The position numbers and the translations under genes are program-made. Shown piece after piece: positions 34,763 to 43,060 of a stretch of 64,000 nucleotides of DNA (its first letter is position 1; every line of letters starts with the position of its first letter). Source of the DNA: Paenibacillus graminis (GTDB lineage Bacteria; Bacillota; Bacilli; Paenibacillales; Paenibacillaceae). The stretch lies in the NCBI RefSeq assembly GCF_000758705.1, contig NZ_CP009287.1, forward strand, positions 7,068,001 through 7,132,000, written 5' to 3'. Under the pieces are notes generated by a model, which saw nothing but the letters and a program-made list of their open reading frames with translations, was not told the origin of the DNA and searched no databases.

Positions 34763-35923
34763 TCAAATGCATACCCCCCCTTTTAATTCTTTCCTGTAAT
34801 ACGTCTCGCAAAGTCGCAGTTGATTGCTCTCATGCAATAAATTAAATGCCATGATTTCAGCGTCAATGCTTTCAGGATTATCAAAGTCACCTTTATCTAT
34901 TGCAACCAACACTCTACCTTCGCTAACAGCCATAAATGCTAAACGGTTATTTGTAAATGGTTTACCTGTATCTTTATTAAAAATTCTAGGTGCAATGAGA
35001 ACTCGCGAACGATCATTATTCGAAAAATTGAAAGTATTTTCTATTAATTTCCCCCATGTTAACCTGATATGGTGATGGAATTCTTCTACTGTTGCCAAAG
35101 AAAGCAGCTTTTTGTACAAATCGACCAGAATTGATGCATTATAAATTGGGTAATATTCTTTCTTATAAACGAAGAAATGACGCATTTCAATTGGACATTT
35201 TTGATATCCCATTATTTGAAATGCATGCTTAGAAAGTTCTACAAACTCTTTTGAATTAAACAGAGAATTCGCTGCTACCCAAAATTGTTCTGAGGGCATC
35301 TCAAATGCGATATGATAATCTTCACCAGGAGAAGATATGTTACTATCAGTCAGCATATTTATTATTTTTTGGTTATAATGCAATACAGCCTTAAGTTCAC
35401 CTTTCATTTCAAGAACTTCGGCTAACTCAGGAAGAAAATTCATTACAGCATATACCTGTTCGTGACCAGTACCAATTACTACTGGATAAGTCTCACCATC
35501 AACAATTATTTTAACTTCACCAAAGTCATTTAGTGTCAAATCTTCTCTATAGGTAATCGGCAAATAAATAGAAATTGCATCAAAGAACTCTTTGAATTCG
35601 GAATATTGCTTAATATTTCGATTACCGAACTTTGTAGTATTACTTAATGAATGGTTAAGTGTTAATTCTTGTGCTAACGCCGAACGATTATCGGCCCAAG
35701 AATTAATGCAAAATATAGCTCTGGTGACATCATCAATGGTATAAAGGGATATGATTTTTCCAAGCTCTTTGGAGGTAGCCTCAATATATTCGAAATCAGA
35801 AATACACTCATCAATCAGGACCGTATTTGTATTTGAAGCTTTCCTTAATGGTTTATTAATACAGCACTTTTTATACTTCTTTCCACTTCCACAAATACAA
35901 GAATCATTACGACCAATCGCCAT
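34763..35923 (-). CDS. SEC-C motif protein, partner of the large nuclease-like protein
   Basis: About 386 residues from the ATG at 35923, eight bases after gggagg. The N terminus is a SEC-C zinc-binding motif (CICGSGKKYKKCC, residues 9-21), as at the end of SecA and in many small proteins. The remaining 365 residues are not recognised and have no membrane segment. SEC-C proteins of this size often sit in defence islands beside effector nucleases. It is first in the operon and ends in the seven-G tract; skipping one G would fuse it in frame to the 852-residue protein. Confidence 0.75.
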   Translation of the reverse strand: MAIGRNDSCICGSGKKYKKCCINKPLRKASNTNTVLIDECISDFEYIEATSKELGKIISLYTIDDVTRAIFCINSWADNRSALAQELTLNHSLSNTTKFGNRNIKQYSEFKEFFDAISIYLPITYREDLTLNDFGEVKIIVDGETYPVVIGTGHEQVYAVMNFLPELAEVLEMKGELKAVLHYNQKIINMLTDSNISSPGEDYHIAFEMPSEQFWVAANSLFNSKEFVELSKHAFQIMGYQKCPIEMRHFFVYKKEYYPIYNASILVDLYKKLLSLATVEEFHHHIRLTWGKLIENTFNFSNNDRSRVLIAPRIFNKDTGKPFTNNRLAFMAVSEGRVLVAIDKGDFDNPESIDAEIMAFNLLHESNQLRLCETYYRKELKGGVCI

Positions 35924-36226
35924 TTCCAAAGCCTCCCGCCATTTTACTTAGGTATATTATCTTCAGATGGGCTCCTAAATCAATTATGTAGAACGCTATT
36001 TCTAATAGCAGTTTAAAAAATTATCATCTTCACCTCAATAAAAGAGTATAAACAATCCTATCAAGATAATTTTTTGTGTATTAATCGAATAAACCTCCAC
36101 ATTCTCCGACGACTTAGGCGGTATGGACAACGAAGTAAGTACAATAATTATATAATAATTCTGAAACGAAACCAAACATAAGTTCCTACGTAATACGCTT
36201 ATACATAAATTTAGGAGGAAAGTAAT
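35924..36226. other. Intergenic region between divergent transcription units
   Basis: AT-rich. It must hold the promoters of the SEC-C operon (leftward) and the membrane protein (rightward). A tataat-like sequence at about 36151-36156 and the strong ribosome site ttaggagg at 36211 belong to the rightward gene. No operator stands out. Confidence 0.4.
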
Positions 36227-36348
36227 ATGAGGAGAAATACAAATGCGAACAACCAACAAGATCTTTTTCTTTTGCAGAAAGAACAGGAAGATTAGTTCTT
36301 GTAACTACTGTAATTGGCGTTTTAGGAGTCGGTTATTATAAGCTTTTA

Positions 36349-37323
36349 ATGCTTGCTATTAACATTCTCTCTACCAAAATGTATATGAAATTTCCTCTTT
36401 CTATAGAGCACATTATTGTAACTTGCATGCTCTCTACCGGATGCCTAGTTCTAGTAAGCGCAATTTACTATTCTTACTGCGAATTTTCTGCTCTTAACTA
36501 TACGCAAAGGGGAGTAATGAGGAGGAAAAATATAAATAGAGCAGACGAAAGTTATTCTTCCCTGTTCAAATTTTCTTCCTTATATGCAGGCATCTCAATG
36601 ATAGTTACTTTGTTATTCTTATTAACTGTTGGGCTTATCTTTCAAAATCGTTTTGTTATTGTCATTACATGTTTAGTTGTAGTTCCCTTCGTAATTGCAT
36701 TGCTTTTCAAGAAATTCAGAAAAGAACTACGCAAAGGAATAGTAAAACTGCGAAAATACGTGATGAAAAATTGGAAAGTAATGGGTGCTTGGATATTTAC
36801 TGCTTATATTATGTTAAACATCTTGATTATTGCTATGAGCAATTTACAAAAGCCCAGTTTTATTATTAACTTTGTTAATGATAAAACAGTACCAATTAAG
36901 TTTCATTTTGAAAACAAAATTCCAGAGAAAGTAAACCTGAGCTTTTATTCTACAGATGATAAAGGAAACAATGCTGTGCTTACCCAAGAGGTAGAAGTAA
37001 ATAAACTAGATTTCAAACGTTCATTTATAGAGGTGACTGAGAAGCAGATTTCAGAGAAAGCATCGTCTTCTATGGCTAACTTCCTGAATAAAGAAATGAA
37101 TAAAGGTTTGAACGAAGCATACCTACCCGATAGGAGCCATTATGATTATAAATATGAAATTAATTCATTTGATTTCTTGAAATCAGGGAAAAACTTTGTG
37201 ATTATTCAATTTGAAATAGATTCCTTGAGTAATAATCGAGTCTACAAAGTTGTCAATGAAATTGATGTCAAAGATAGAGAAACATTCATAATTAATACAG
37301 AAGAGTTCTCGTCAGGCAATTAA
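36349..37323 (+). CDS. Membrane protein of unknown function, apparently frameshifted at its 5' end
   Basis: 324 residues with at least three clear membrane segments (about 15-40, 80-105 and 142-165), then an extracellular or cytoplasmic domain (residues 170-324). The in-frame ATG at 36349 has no ribosome site and lies inside a hydrophobic stretch. An excellent start (aggaggaaagtaat, ATG 36227) opens a frame that stops after 22 codons. Adding one T to the five-T run at 36264-36268 would join both and give a 365-residue protein. The family is not recognised. It lies between the SEC-C operon and rlmH. Confidence 0.65.
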   Translation: MLAINILSTKMYMKFPLSIEHIIVTCMLSTGCLVLVSAIYYSYCEFSALNYTQRGVMRRKNINRADESYSSLFKFSSLYAGISMIVTLLFLLTVGLIFQNRFVIVITCLVVVPFVIALLFKKFRKELRKGIVKLRKYVMKNWKVMGAWIFTAYIMLNILIIAMSNLQKPSFIINFVNDKTVPIKFHFENKIPEKVNLSFYSTDDKGNNAVLTQEVEVNKLDFKRSFIEVTEKQISEKASSSMANFLNKEMNKGLNEAYLPDRSHYDYKYEINSFDFLKSGKNFVIIQFEIDSLSNNRVYKVVNEIDVKDRETFIINTEEFSSGN

Positions 37324-37446
37324 ATAACCAGAGATTGCTATATCTCAGAATATATTTATACTATTTAAAAACTTCACAGAAGCCCGTTTACGCACCATCC
37401 CGACCTGAGTCTGACCTACCCCACTCCTATGGTCTATATGCTGTAA

Positions 37447-37509
37447 ATACAGGCTCCTGCGAGCTTTTTTTCAAAAAACTTGCCCCTACTTATGATACGG
37501 TTCACCGCG
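37447..37509 (+). repeat. rlmH end: parental att-like site
   Basis: The last seven codons and stop of rlmH (in plus orientation ctacttatgatacggttcac, 37486-37505) plus aaaaaacttgcccc downstream. Upstream, tacaggctcctgc is also shared with the 8.9-kb copy. This is the proposed attachment site. Confidence 0.8.
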
Positions 37510-37965
37510 ATTTATCTTCACCGCCCGATAAATCTGCTCGGTGAGCACCAGCCGCATGAGCTGATGAGGCAGCGTCATGCGCCCGAAGCTCATGCGCTGC
37601 TGGGCGCGGTGCATGACGTCATCGGAGAGCCCGTGGCTCCCTCCGATGACAAAGACGACATGGCTCGTCCCATAGGTGCCGAGCCGGTCGATCTCTGCGG
37701 CAAGCTCTTCCGAGCTCCAGAGCTTGCCGTCGATCGCGAGCGCAATGACATGCGCCTCGCTCTTGATGTGCGCGAGGATGCGTTCGCCCTCGCGCGCTTT
37801 CACCTGCACGATCTCCGCGATGCTCAGAGAGTCAGGAGCCTTCTCATCCGCCACCTCAATCATCTGGAATTTGAGGTAAGGCGTCAGCCGTTTGGCATAT
37901 TCTGCGATGCCGAGCGTCAAGTATTTTTCCTTTAGTTTGCCTACACTAATCATTTGAATGAACAT
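37486..37965 (-). CDS. rlmH: 23S rRNA pseudouridine-1915 N3-methyltransferase RlmH
   Basis: A 159-residue SPOUT methyltransferase. It begins [20 protein letters not shown], has [20 protein letters not shown] and the cofactor loop FVIGGSHGL, and ends RGEPYHK, the invariant RlmH tail. It methylates pseudouridine 1915 in helix 69 of 23S rRNA on assembled 70S ribosomes. The 3' end is the integration site of SCC elements in staphylococci, and here the same end is repeated across the downstream region. Confidence 0.97.
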   Translation of the reverse strand: MFIQMISVGKLKEKYLTLGIAEYAKRLTPYLKFQMIEVADEKAPDSLSIAEIVQVKAREGERILAHIKSEAHVIALAIDGKLWSSEELAAEIDRLGTYGTSHVVFVIGGSHGLSDDVMHRAQQRMSFGRMTLPHQLMRLVLTEQIYRAVKINRGEPYHK

Positions 37966-38168
37966 AAACCCTCCATCTATCTGCTTTCGTCATGAATGTA
38001 TTTTCTCTCCGGTCAACCGTGGAGCCCGCCAGTGAATCTGTCCTTTGTAGTTTATCATATGCCTGTCTAAAACACGCAACGTGCTGCAAAAGAGGCTCTT
38101 CACATTTGAACCGCAAGCCCTTTGTGTATATGATAGTTTTATCAATGTGTACAGGGAGGCTGCGTTGC

Positions 38169-38690
38169 ATGGCCGTATTGTTAAATGAGCAAATCAGAGC
38201 ATCCGAGGTGGTGCTTACAGGACTTCGGGGCGAGCAGCTGGGGGTTGTCTCCAGACTGGAGGCTTTGGCGCTGGCCAAGGCGGCAGGCGCTGACCTCGTC
38301 TGCACCTCGCTGATGAGCAGTCCGCCCCCCTGCAGCCTGATGGCGAAGGGCAAAGCGAAGGCGGCCGCGCAGAAGGAGACAGCGGCCGGGCGCAAGTCCG
38401 GTGCAGACCGGCAAGCAGGCGGGAACGGCAAGAAAGAGAAGGTCAAGGAGCTGCGCTTCACGGCTCAGATCGAGGAGCATGACTACGATACCAAGCTGCG
38501 GCAGGCGGACAAGCATCTGCGCTCCGGCAAGCCGGTGCAGCTTGTCGTGAAGGCTTCCGGTGCAAAGGAAGCAGCGGCCGCCAAGGCGGTCATCGAGCGG
38601 CTGGTCGCCGACCTTAAGGAAGCCGGCGTCAAAGACACCGGAATTCAATCCGGCGGCAAGGGCTCGCAGGTAAAACTGAATCCCCGGTGA
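38169..38690 (+). CDS. IF-3-like protein (translation initiation factor IF-3 paralogue)
   Basis: 173 residues from ATG 38169, after gggagg. The N-terminal half follows IF-3 (LLNEQIRASEVVLTGLRGEQ, LGVVSRLEALALAKAAGADL), as does the C-terminal half (VKELRFTAQIEEHDYDTKLR). Between them the usual sequence is replaced by an Ala/Lys/Gly-rich linker (residues 60-95), and the C-terminal domain lacks the typical KVTLRFRGRE segment. Therefore it is not the housekeeping infC but a divergent copy, perhaps a ribosome-associated factor. Divergent from rlmH; ends at a strong terminator. Confidence 0.85.
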   Translation: MAVLLNEQIRASEVVLTGLRGEQLGVVSRLEALALAKAAGADLVCTSLMSSPPPCSLMAKGKAKAAAQKETAAGRKSGADRQAGGNGKKEKVKELRFTAQIEEHDYDTKLRQADKHLRSGKPVQLVVKASGAKEAAAAKAVIERLVADLKEAGVKDTGIQSGGKGSQVKLNPR

Positions 38691-38725
38691 GCCTTGCTGC
38701 CTCACCGTCCTTAGCCTTACCCTAG

Positions 38726-38774
38726 AAAGGCCAAACGATCCTAACCGCAGGACGCGGAGGATTGTTTGGCTTTT
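38726..38774 (+). terminator. Intrinsic terminator of the IF-3-like gene
   Basis: aaaggccaaacgatcct / aggattgtttggctttt, 17-bp stem with wobble pairs, T-run at the end. Confidence 0.85.
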
Positions 38775-38995
38775 AATTCAGCTTGATAATTTCGATCACT
38801 CTGTTTTGCTGAGACATTGTCCGCACATGCCGTCAATCTGGTATTGATAGAGCTCTGTACTGCCCGAACCTTAGCAGTCCAGACCATAGAATTTCCGCCT
38901 TTATATTTCGTTTCAACCCCATCTACAACTACTTTTCCCGAGAGAAACCCCGCCTTTTTAATCCACGTATGCTGTAAACTCATTTTTAGAGCCAA
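38741..38995 (-). CDS. Doubtful small ORF
   Basis: An 84-codon frame with fairly protein-like composition (FLSGKVVVDGVETKYKGGNS), but a TTG start or an ATG at 38983, no ribosome site, and an end inside the IF-3 terminator. It is perhaps a fragment of a larger gene. Family not recognised. Confidence 0.25.
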   Translation of the reverse strand: MALKMSLQHTWIKKAGFLSGKVVVDGVETKYKGGNSMVWTAKVRAVQSSINTRLTACADNVSAKQSDRNYQAELKAKQSSASCG

Positions 38996-39023
38996 TACCC
39001 GATTTGTTTACTGCTGCGCTTTT

Positions 39024-39250
39024 TTATTTATGAAAAAATCGAATGAGGGATGAGATTTCCTCTAAGGTTTCTTTTTGACCATTTTTGATCCACATTACCC
39101 AAATTTCAAACACGCCGGCACTCATAAAATCAATCCAATAGCTTCGTTTCGCACCTGTCCAGTCTGGGAAGGGAATGATCTCATCAAAATATTGAGTAAT
39201 AGGGTACTTAAAGATCTGATAGAGCAGCTCTTTGCAATCATTTTCAATGA
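39024..39250 (-). pseudogene. TetR-family regulator, C-terminal remnant
   Basis: About 75 codons with no start: YFDEIIPFPDWTGAKRSYWI, DFMSAGVFEIWVMWIKNG, TLEEISSLIRFFHK-stop. This is the TetR_C_8-like end of an AcrR-type regulator. The DNA-binding part is absent, with the SagB gene in its place. Confidence 0.65.
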
Positions 39251-40012
39251 CTATTTTCGTTTTTTTCCAACAGCGCCTAGGAAAAGGATAAATTCTTCAT
39301 CACCGTTTAAGCCTAATACCTCGTCGATTAGGTTTTGGTCATAAATACCTATCGCACAAGCTCCTGCATCGATCGATTCGCTTGCCAGATAAAGGTTCTG
39401 AGAGACATGTCCAATATCAATCAGGATTTTTTTATGTGCTGAGATATCATATTTCCATTCGGAACGGTATGGAATTGTACTCCATGCGAACATTACGGCA
39501 GCCTTTTTCGAGAAATTCGGGACAAATGGCTGGTCTAATGTGATGGCATCAATTTTTTCGTCCATCTCATCCAATTCAGACATAAATAAGAGCTTGTGTT
39601 CCACCGGTAAATATCTGTAGATTCCTTGGCGGATTCCCTCCACCCGCATAATGAAAAGATAGGTTTCAAAGGTATGTGTTGCGCCACTGCACGGCACAGT
39701 TCGAAGGGTAAGTCCGGTCTTCGTTGTACTTGTTATTCCTTGAGTAGCCCATAATAGATAGGATAACTCTTCGAGCTGTAAACTTTCCTCAGAATAAAAT
39801 CGCGTACTTCTTCTTTCCTTTATACAGTCATAAATATTTGATTTTTTAACAACATTCCCATTACATTCCGGGAGGTCAATAATGACGGATGAAGAGGAAT
39901 AAGGTTTAACGGTCATTGGTTTTGGCAGACCCTTTATCTTATCTGTTTTCACATGTTTAAATTCAAGAAAGTTAGACTTCAAGAAACTTCTTTGCTGTTC
40001 ATATGGCCCCAT
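39251..40012 (-). CDS. SagB/ThcOx-family nitroreductase-like oxidoreductase
   Basis: About 253 residues from ATG 40012 (gggagg seven bases upstream). RRSTRFYSEESLQLEELSYL and LLWATQG, the SGATHTFETYLF region, and the C-terminal ACAIGIYDQ are typical of SagB/ThcOx flavin-dependent dehydrogenases. Some members oxidise azolines in peptide natural products. No precursor peptide, cyclodehydratase or transporter gene is nearby, so a stand-alone redox role is likely. It is next to a TetR remnant. Confidence 0.88.
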   Translation of the reverse strand: MGPYEQQRSFLKSNFLEFKHVKTDKIKGLPKPMTVKPYSSSSVIIDLPECNGNVVKKSNIYDCIKERRSTRFYSEESLQLEELSYLLWATQGITSTTKTGLTLRTVPCSGATHTFETYLFIMRVEGIRQGIYRYLPVEHKLLFMSELDEMDEKIDAITLDQPFVPNFSKKAAVMFAWSTIPYRSEWKYDISAHKKILIDIGHVSQNLYLASESIDAGACAIGIYDQNLIDEVLGLNGDEEFILFLGAVGKKRK

Positions 40013-40102
40013 AATAGAACCTCCCATGATCTTTTTACTCTATAAAAGTATACATGCCCAGGTATTCGTGGTTGTGATTTGAATCACGAACCAATGAGGT
40101 GA

Positions 40103-40474
40103 ATTGGTTAATCAGGGGTAACTTATCGCTTGTATCGCAGCAAACGGAGGTTGTAAAGCTGCTGGTAGAACACGGCGTCAACCTGAATGTTCATCCGGCT
40201 TTTTTGCGTGCTGTCCGCTATCTGACCATTACCTGAAGACTTTGACATATTTGCTCGATCAGGGGGTGGACATCAATTATAATAAACCGGATAGGGTCTT
40301 CCTTATCAGGCGACTCCGTTAACTGTGGCTGCACGTATGGGTAATATAGCCATGGTCAAATTTTTGATTGAACACGGCGCGGATGTTACTATGGCGGAAA
40401 AGACGGAGAGCGGCCGTAATGGCTGATTATTTGAAGTCGCTGGAACCGGCTGATTTGCATAATGCGGTTAATTG
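40103..40474 (+). pseudogene. Decayed ankyrin-repeat gene
   Basis: Pieces of ankyrin repeats in shifting frames: EVVKLLVEHGVNLNVHPAFL, LKTLTYLLDQGVDINYN, and TVAARMGNIAMVKFLIEHGA, with several stops between. No ribosome site or intact start; clearly a pseudogene. Confidence 0.75.
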
Positions 40475-40511
40475 ACCGATGAACAGAGAAGAGATGAAGG
40501 GGGAGTTCTGC

Positions 40512-40988
40512 ATGATTACGCTCAGAACAATCACTCTGGAAAACCGGCGTGCTATGTTTAACTTGGAAGTTTCAGAGGACCAACGGCAATTTGTTGCGTC
40601 TAATCTGTCAAGCGTGGCGTCTTGTTATGTTCTTGTAACCAATGGGGGACATCCATTTCCATTTGTCATTTATGATGATGAGCAGCCAGTCGGATTTGTT
40701 ATGTTGGCCTATGGAACCACTGGATACGAAGAACCGTCAATCGCAGAAAACAACTATTGCATCATGCGGCTGATGATTGACAAGCAATACCAAAATCGGG
40801 GTTATGGTCGGGAAGCCATGAAGAAAATCCTGGAATTTATTCGCACCTTTCCGGCAGGGCCAGCACATTACTGCTGGATCCCTTATAAATCAGATAACAT
40901 CGCTGCCAAAAAGCTTTATGAAGGCTTCGGCTTCCGTGACAATGGTGAAGTTTTCAACAACGAGTCAATAACCGTTTTGCAACTCTGA
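40512..40988 (+). CDS. GNAT-family N-acetyltransferase (BltD/spermidine acetyltransferase-like)
   Basis: 158 residues. The acetyl-CoA binding motif A is RLMIDKQYQNRGYGREAM (about residues 88-105), with the later AKKLYEGFGF. I chose ATG 40512 (ggggga six bases upstream) over an upstream in-frame ATG. The whole resembles diamine/spermidine acetyltransferases of Firmicutes. Cytoplasmic; substrate inferred only. Confidence 0.88.
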   Translation: MITLRTITLENRRAMFNLEVSEDQRQFVASNLSSVASCYVLVTNGGHPFPFVIYDDEQPVGFVMLAYGTTGYEEPSIAENNYCIMRLMIDKQYQNRGYGREAMKKILEFIRTFPAGPAHYCWIPYKSDNIAAKKLYEGFGFRDNGEVFNNESITVLQL

Positions 40989-41050
40989 TTTGCTGCCAAA
41001 CCGTTGAAGAAAGTGAGTTCCAAGGAAGGGTCATCCGCAAATGCCGGCCT

Positions 41051-41105
41051 AAAAACTTGCCGTTACAGACAGCGGGGTGAACCGTATCGTAAGTCGGCAA
41101 AAACT
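41051..41105 (-). repeat. rlmH-3'-end repeat (att-like), inverted copy
   Basis: On the minus strand: acttacgatacggttcaccc followed by gctgtctgtaacggcaagttttt. It keeps the right arm of the other copies but lies on the far side of rlmH in the opposite orientation. Confidence 0.75.
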
Positions 41106-41137
41106 TCGCTGTGTTGTACACTACAATTTGGGTTGAA

Positions 41138-43060
41138 TTACAACGGCTCGCTTTGACCATTGGCTTTTCGTTTATAATTTTTCTCCACAGAAATTTGGAA
41201 GCTCCAGTCTCCAGTAAGTATTTGCTGCTGAGCCGGGCCATCGAATACTTTTAATTCGTTTACGTTGACTTTCAACAGGAACTTGTCCGGAGGTGGCGAC
41301 CCGGGAAATGAATAATTAATGGTGCCGTTTTTGGGCGTCACTACACCTGAATCCGTGGCGATACCGGGAACTGCCTGTATCGTTGAAGAGTCCAATAGAA
41401 AAGTCGGCTTCACCGATTGTTTCACCCATTGTGACTCCGGTATCAAGTTAGAATGTTTCATAGAATATTGGATAATTAGTCTCTGACCGTCGAATAAGTA
41501 ATGATGAATGAGAAGTGTATAGCCTTTGTCTGTTTTACCGCTTATAAGAACCATCTCGTTATATCCGTTAGTTGGCACCAGCGCTAGGTCACTGCTATTT
41601 TCATACTGATTTCCCATGAGCGGTGAAGTAAATGAATTCTTAACGCTGAAGAGTACCACCGCAGAGATGATCAACACGATCATGGATACCGCGGCTACCT
41701 TAGATTGGAATAAGCCTCTTTGCTGAGGAGATATTCTTTGTTTCAGCGCCAGGCCTTGTTCGGGGAGCGCGGCCGGTACCTGCTCGGTTTCATGGTGAAC
41801 TTCTTCCGGAACAGGCGCATACGCCTGATGGAGGCCGGAAACCGGGAATCGTGTCTCAAATGAGGTTGCCTTGCTGCTGCTGTGTGCAGTGATACTCCCT
41901 CCGTGTACCTCAATAATGCTTTTCGCGATGGCCAGTCCGAGACCAGTCCCCCCGGTCTGCTTCGACCTGGAGCTCTCCACCCGGTAAAAGCGGTCAAAAA
42001 TAAAGGGCAAATCCCGTTCCGGAATGGGGTCTCCATAATTTTCAATCTGCACGACGACCACATCTCTATCCTGTTCAATATGGATGTCGATATATTTGCC
42101 CGCCCGCCCGTACTGGATGGCATTGGCGATTATATTCTCGTACGCCCGTACCAGCAACCCTCCGTCCGCTTGGATCTTGTATTCTCCCTCTTGCATGTTC
42201 AGCCTGATTTCCATGCCTGCATTCTCCGTAACCGGCACGAATTCCTCTTCCAGCTGGCAGATCAACCCGGCGATATCCAGTTCGCTCAGTTCTAGAGGCA
42301 TACCGTTGTTGATTCGCGTATATTCGAACAGCTCGTCGATCAATCGCCGAAGCGACAAGGATTTCTCATACGCAATGTTGACATAATAACGCATCTCCAC
42401 TTCATCCTGATACCGGTCCTCCTCGATCACTTCGAGAAAACCGAGAATCGAGGTCAGTGGAGTGCGCAGGTCATGCGATACACCGGTAATCAAATCGTTT
42501 TTGGTCTTTTCTGCCTTGCGTTCCTCTGCTATCGAATGCTTCAGCTGCATACTCATCTGATTGATACTGAACGCAACCTCGCCTAATTTATTGCCGGCAA
42601 TTTCCGGAATCTGATGGTCGAACTGCCCGCCCGCAATCTCATCCAAACCACGGGTGATTTCCGCCAGATAATGATCCCATTCCCTGCTGAGCTGATTCAC
42701 ACTCTCTGCGACAACGTTTAACTCATCCCTGCCTTTTACTGTTACTACACGTCCGAACCGGCCTGCCAATATTTCCTGCAGCCCTGTGTTGATTTCGCGC
42801 AAATCCTGAACCAAACGAAGACTGGCAAGGAAGAAGGTAAGGGGAAAGAGAAGGATACCGGTTATGATCATCACACGAACGGATCCGGCATGCTCAATGC
42901 TCCAATTGATCGGGGCGGCCACGTATTTGATTTTTTGCAGCTCGCCCGCCATGAAATACCCGAAAAAAATAGCTGCGCCTGTTAAGACCAGGCTTGCAAC
43001 CATAATTAGCATTAATCTCCAACGAATCGTATACAGCCACTGCAGTTGGATCCTACTCAC
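41138..43060 (-). CDS. Sensor histidine kinase with an extra C-terminal membrane-anchored domain
   Basis: A 640-residue kinase. Two membrane segments (about 14-37 and 62-82) are followed by HAMP linkers (85-185), a HisKA dimerisation domain (GVSHDLRTP; His 196), and a HATPase (about 295-410; FDRFYRVESSRSKQTGGTGL and GLAIAKSIIEVHGG). Unusually the chain goes on: a third membrane segment at about 454-473 and a 165-residue tail with beta-sandwich-like sequence, recalling the DUF4179/DUF5643 regions of anti-sigma factors. Overlaps the response regulator gene by eight bases. The two solute-binding protein genes opposite may be targets. Confidence 0.88.
   Translation of the reverse strand: MSRIQLQWLYTIRWRLMLIMVASLVLTGAAIFFGYFMAGELQKIKYVAAPINWSIEHAGSVRVMIITGILLFPLTFFLASLRLVQDLREINTGLQEILAGRFGRVVTVKGRDELNVVAESVNQLSREWDHYLAEITRGLDEIAGGQFDHQIPEIAGNKLGEVAFSINQMSMQLKHSIAEERKAEKTKNDLITGVSHDLRTPLTSILGFLEVIEEDRYQDEVEMRYYVNIAYEKSLSLRRLIDELFEYTRINNGMPLELSELDIAGLICQLEEEFVPVTENAGMEIRLNMQEGEYKIQADGGLLVRAYENIIANAIQYGRAGKYIDIHIEQDRDVVVVQIENYGDPIPERDLPFIFDRFYRVESSRSKQTGGTGLGLAIAKSIIEVHGGSITAHSSSKATSFETRFPVSGLHQAYAPVPEEVHHETEQVPAALPEQGLALKQRISPQQRGLFQSKVAAVSMIVLIISAVVLFSVKNSFTSPLMGNQYENSSDLALVPTNGYNEMVLISGKTDKGYTLLIHHYLFDGQRLIIQYSMKHSNLIPESQWVKQSVKPTFLLDSSTIQAVPGIATDSGVVTPKNGTINYSFPGSPPPDKFLLKVNVNELKVFDGPAQQQILTGDWSFQISVEKNYKRKANGQSEPL

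Noticed and set aside
37992..38168. Longer frame for the IF-3-like gene
   Set aside because: IF-3 similarity and a gggagg ribosome site begin at 38169; the upstream part is the rlmH promoter side.
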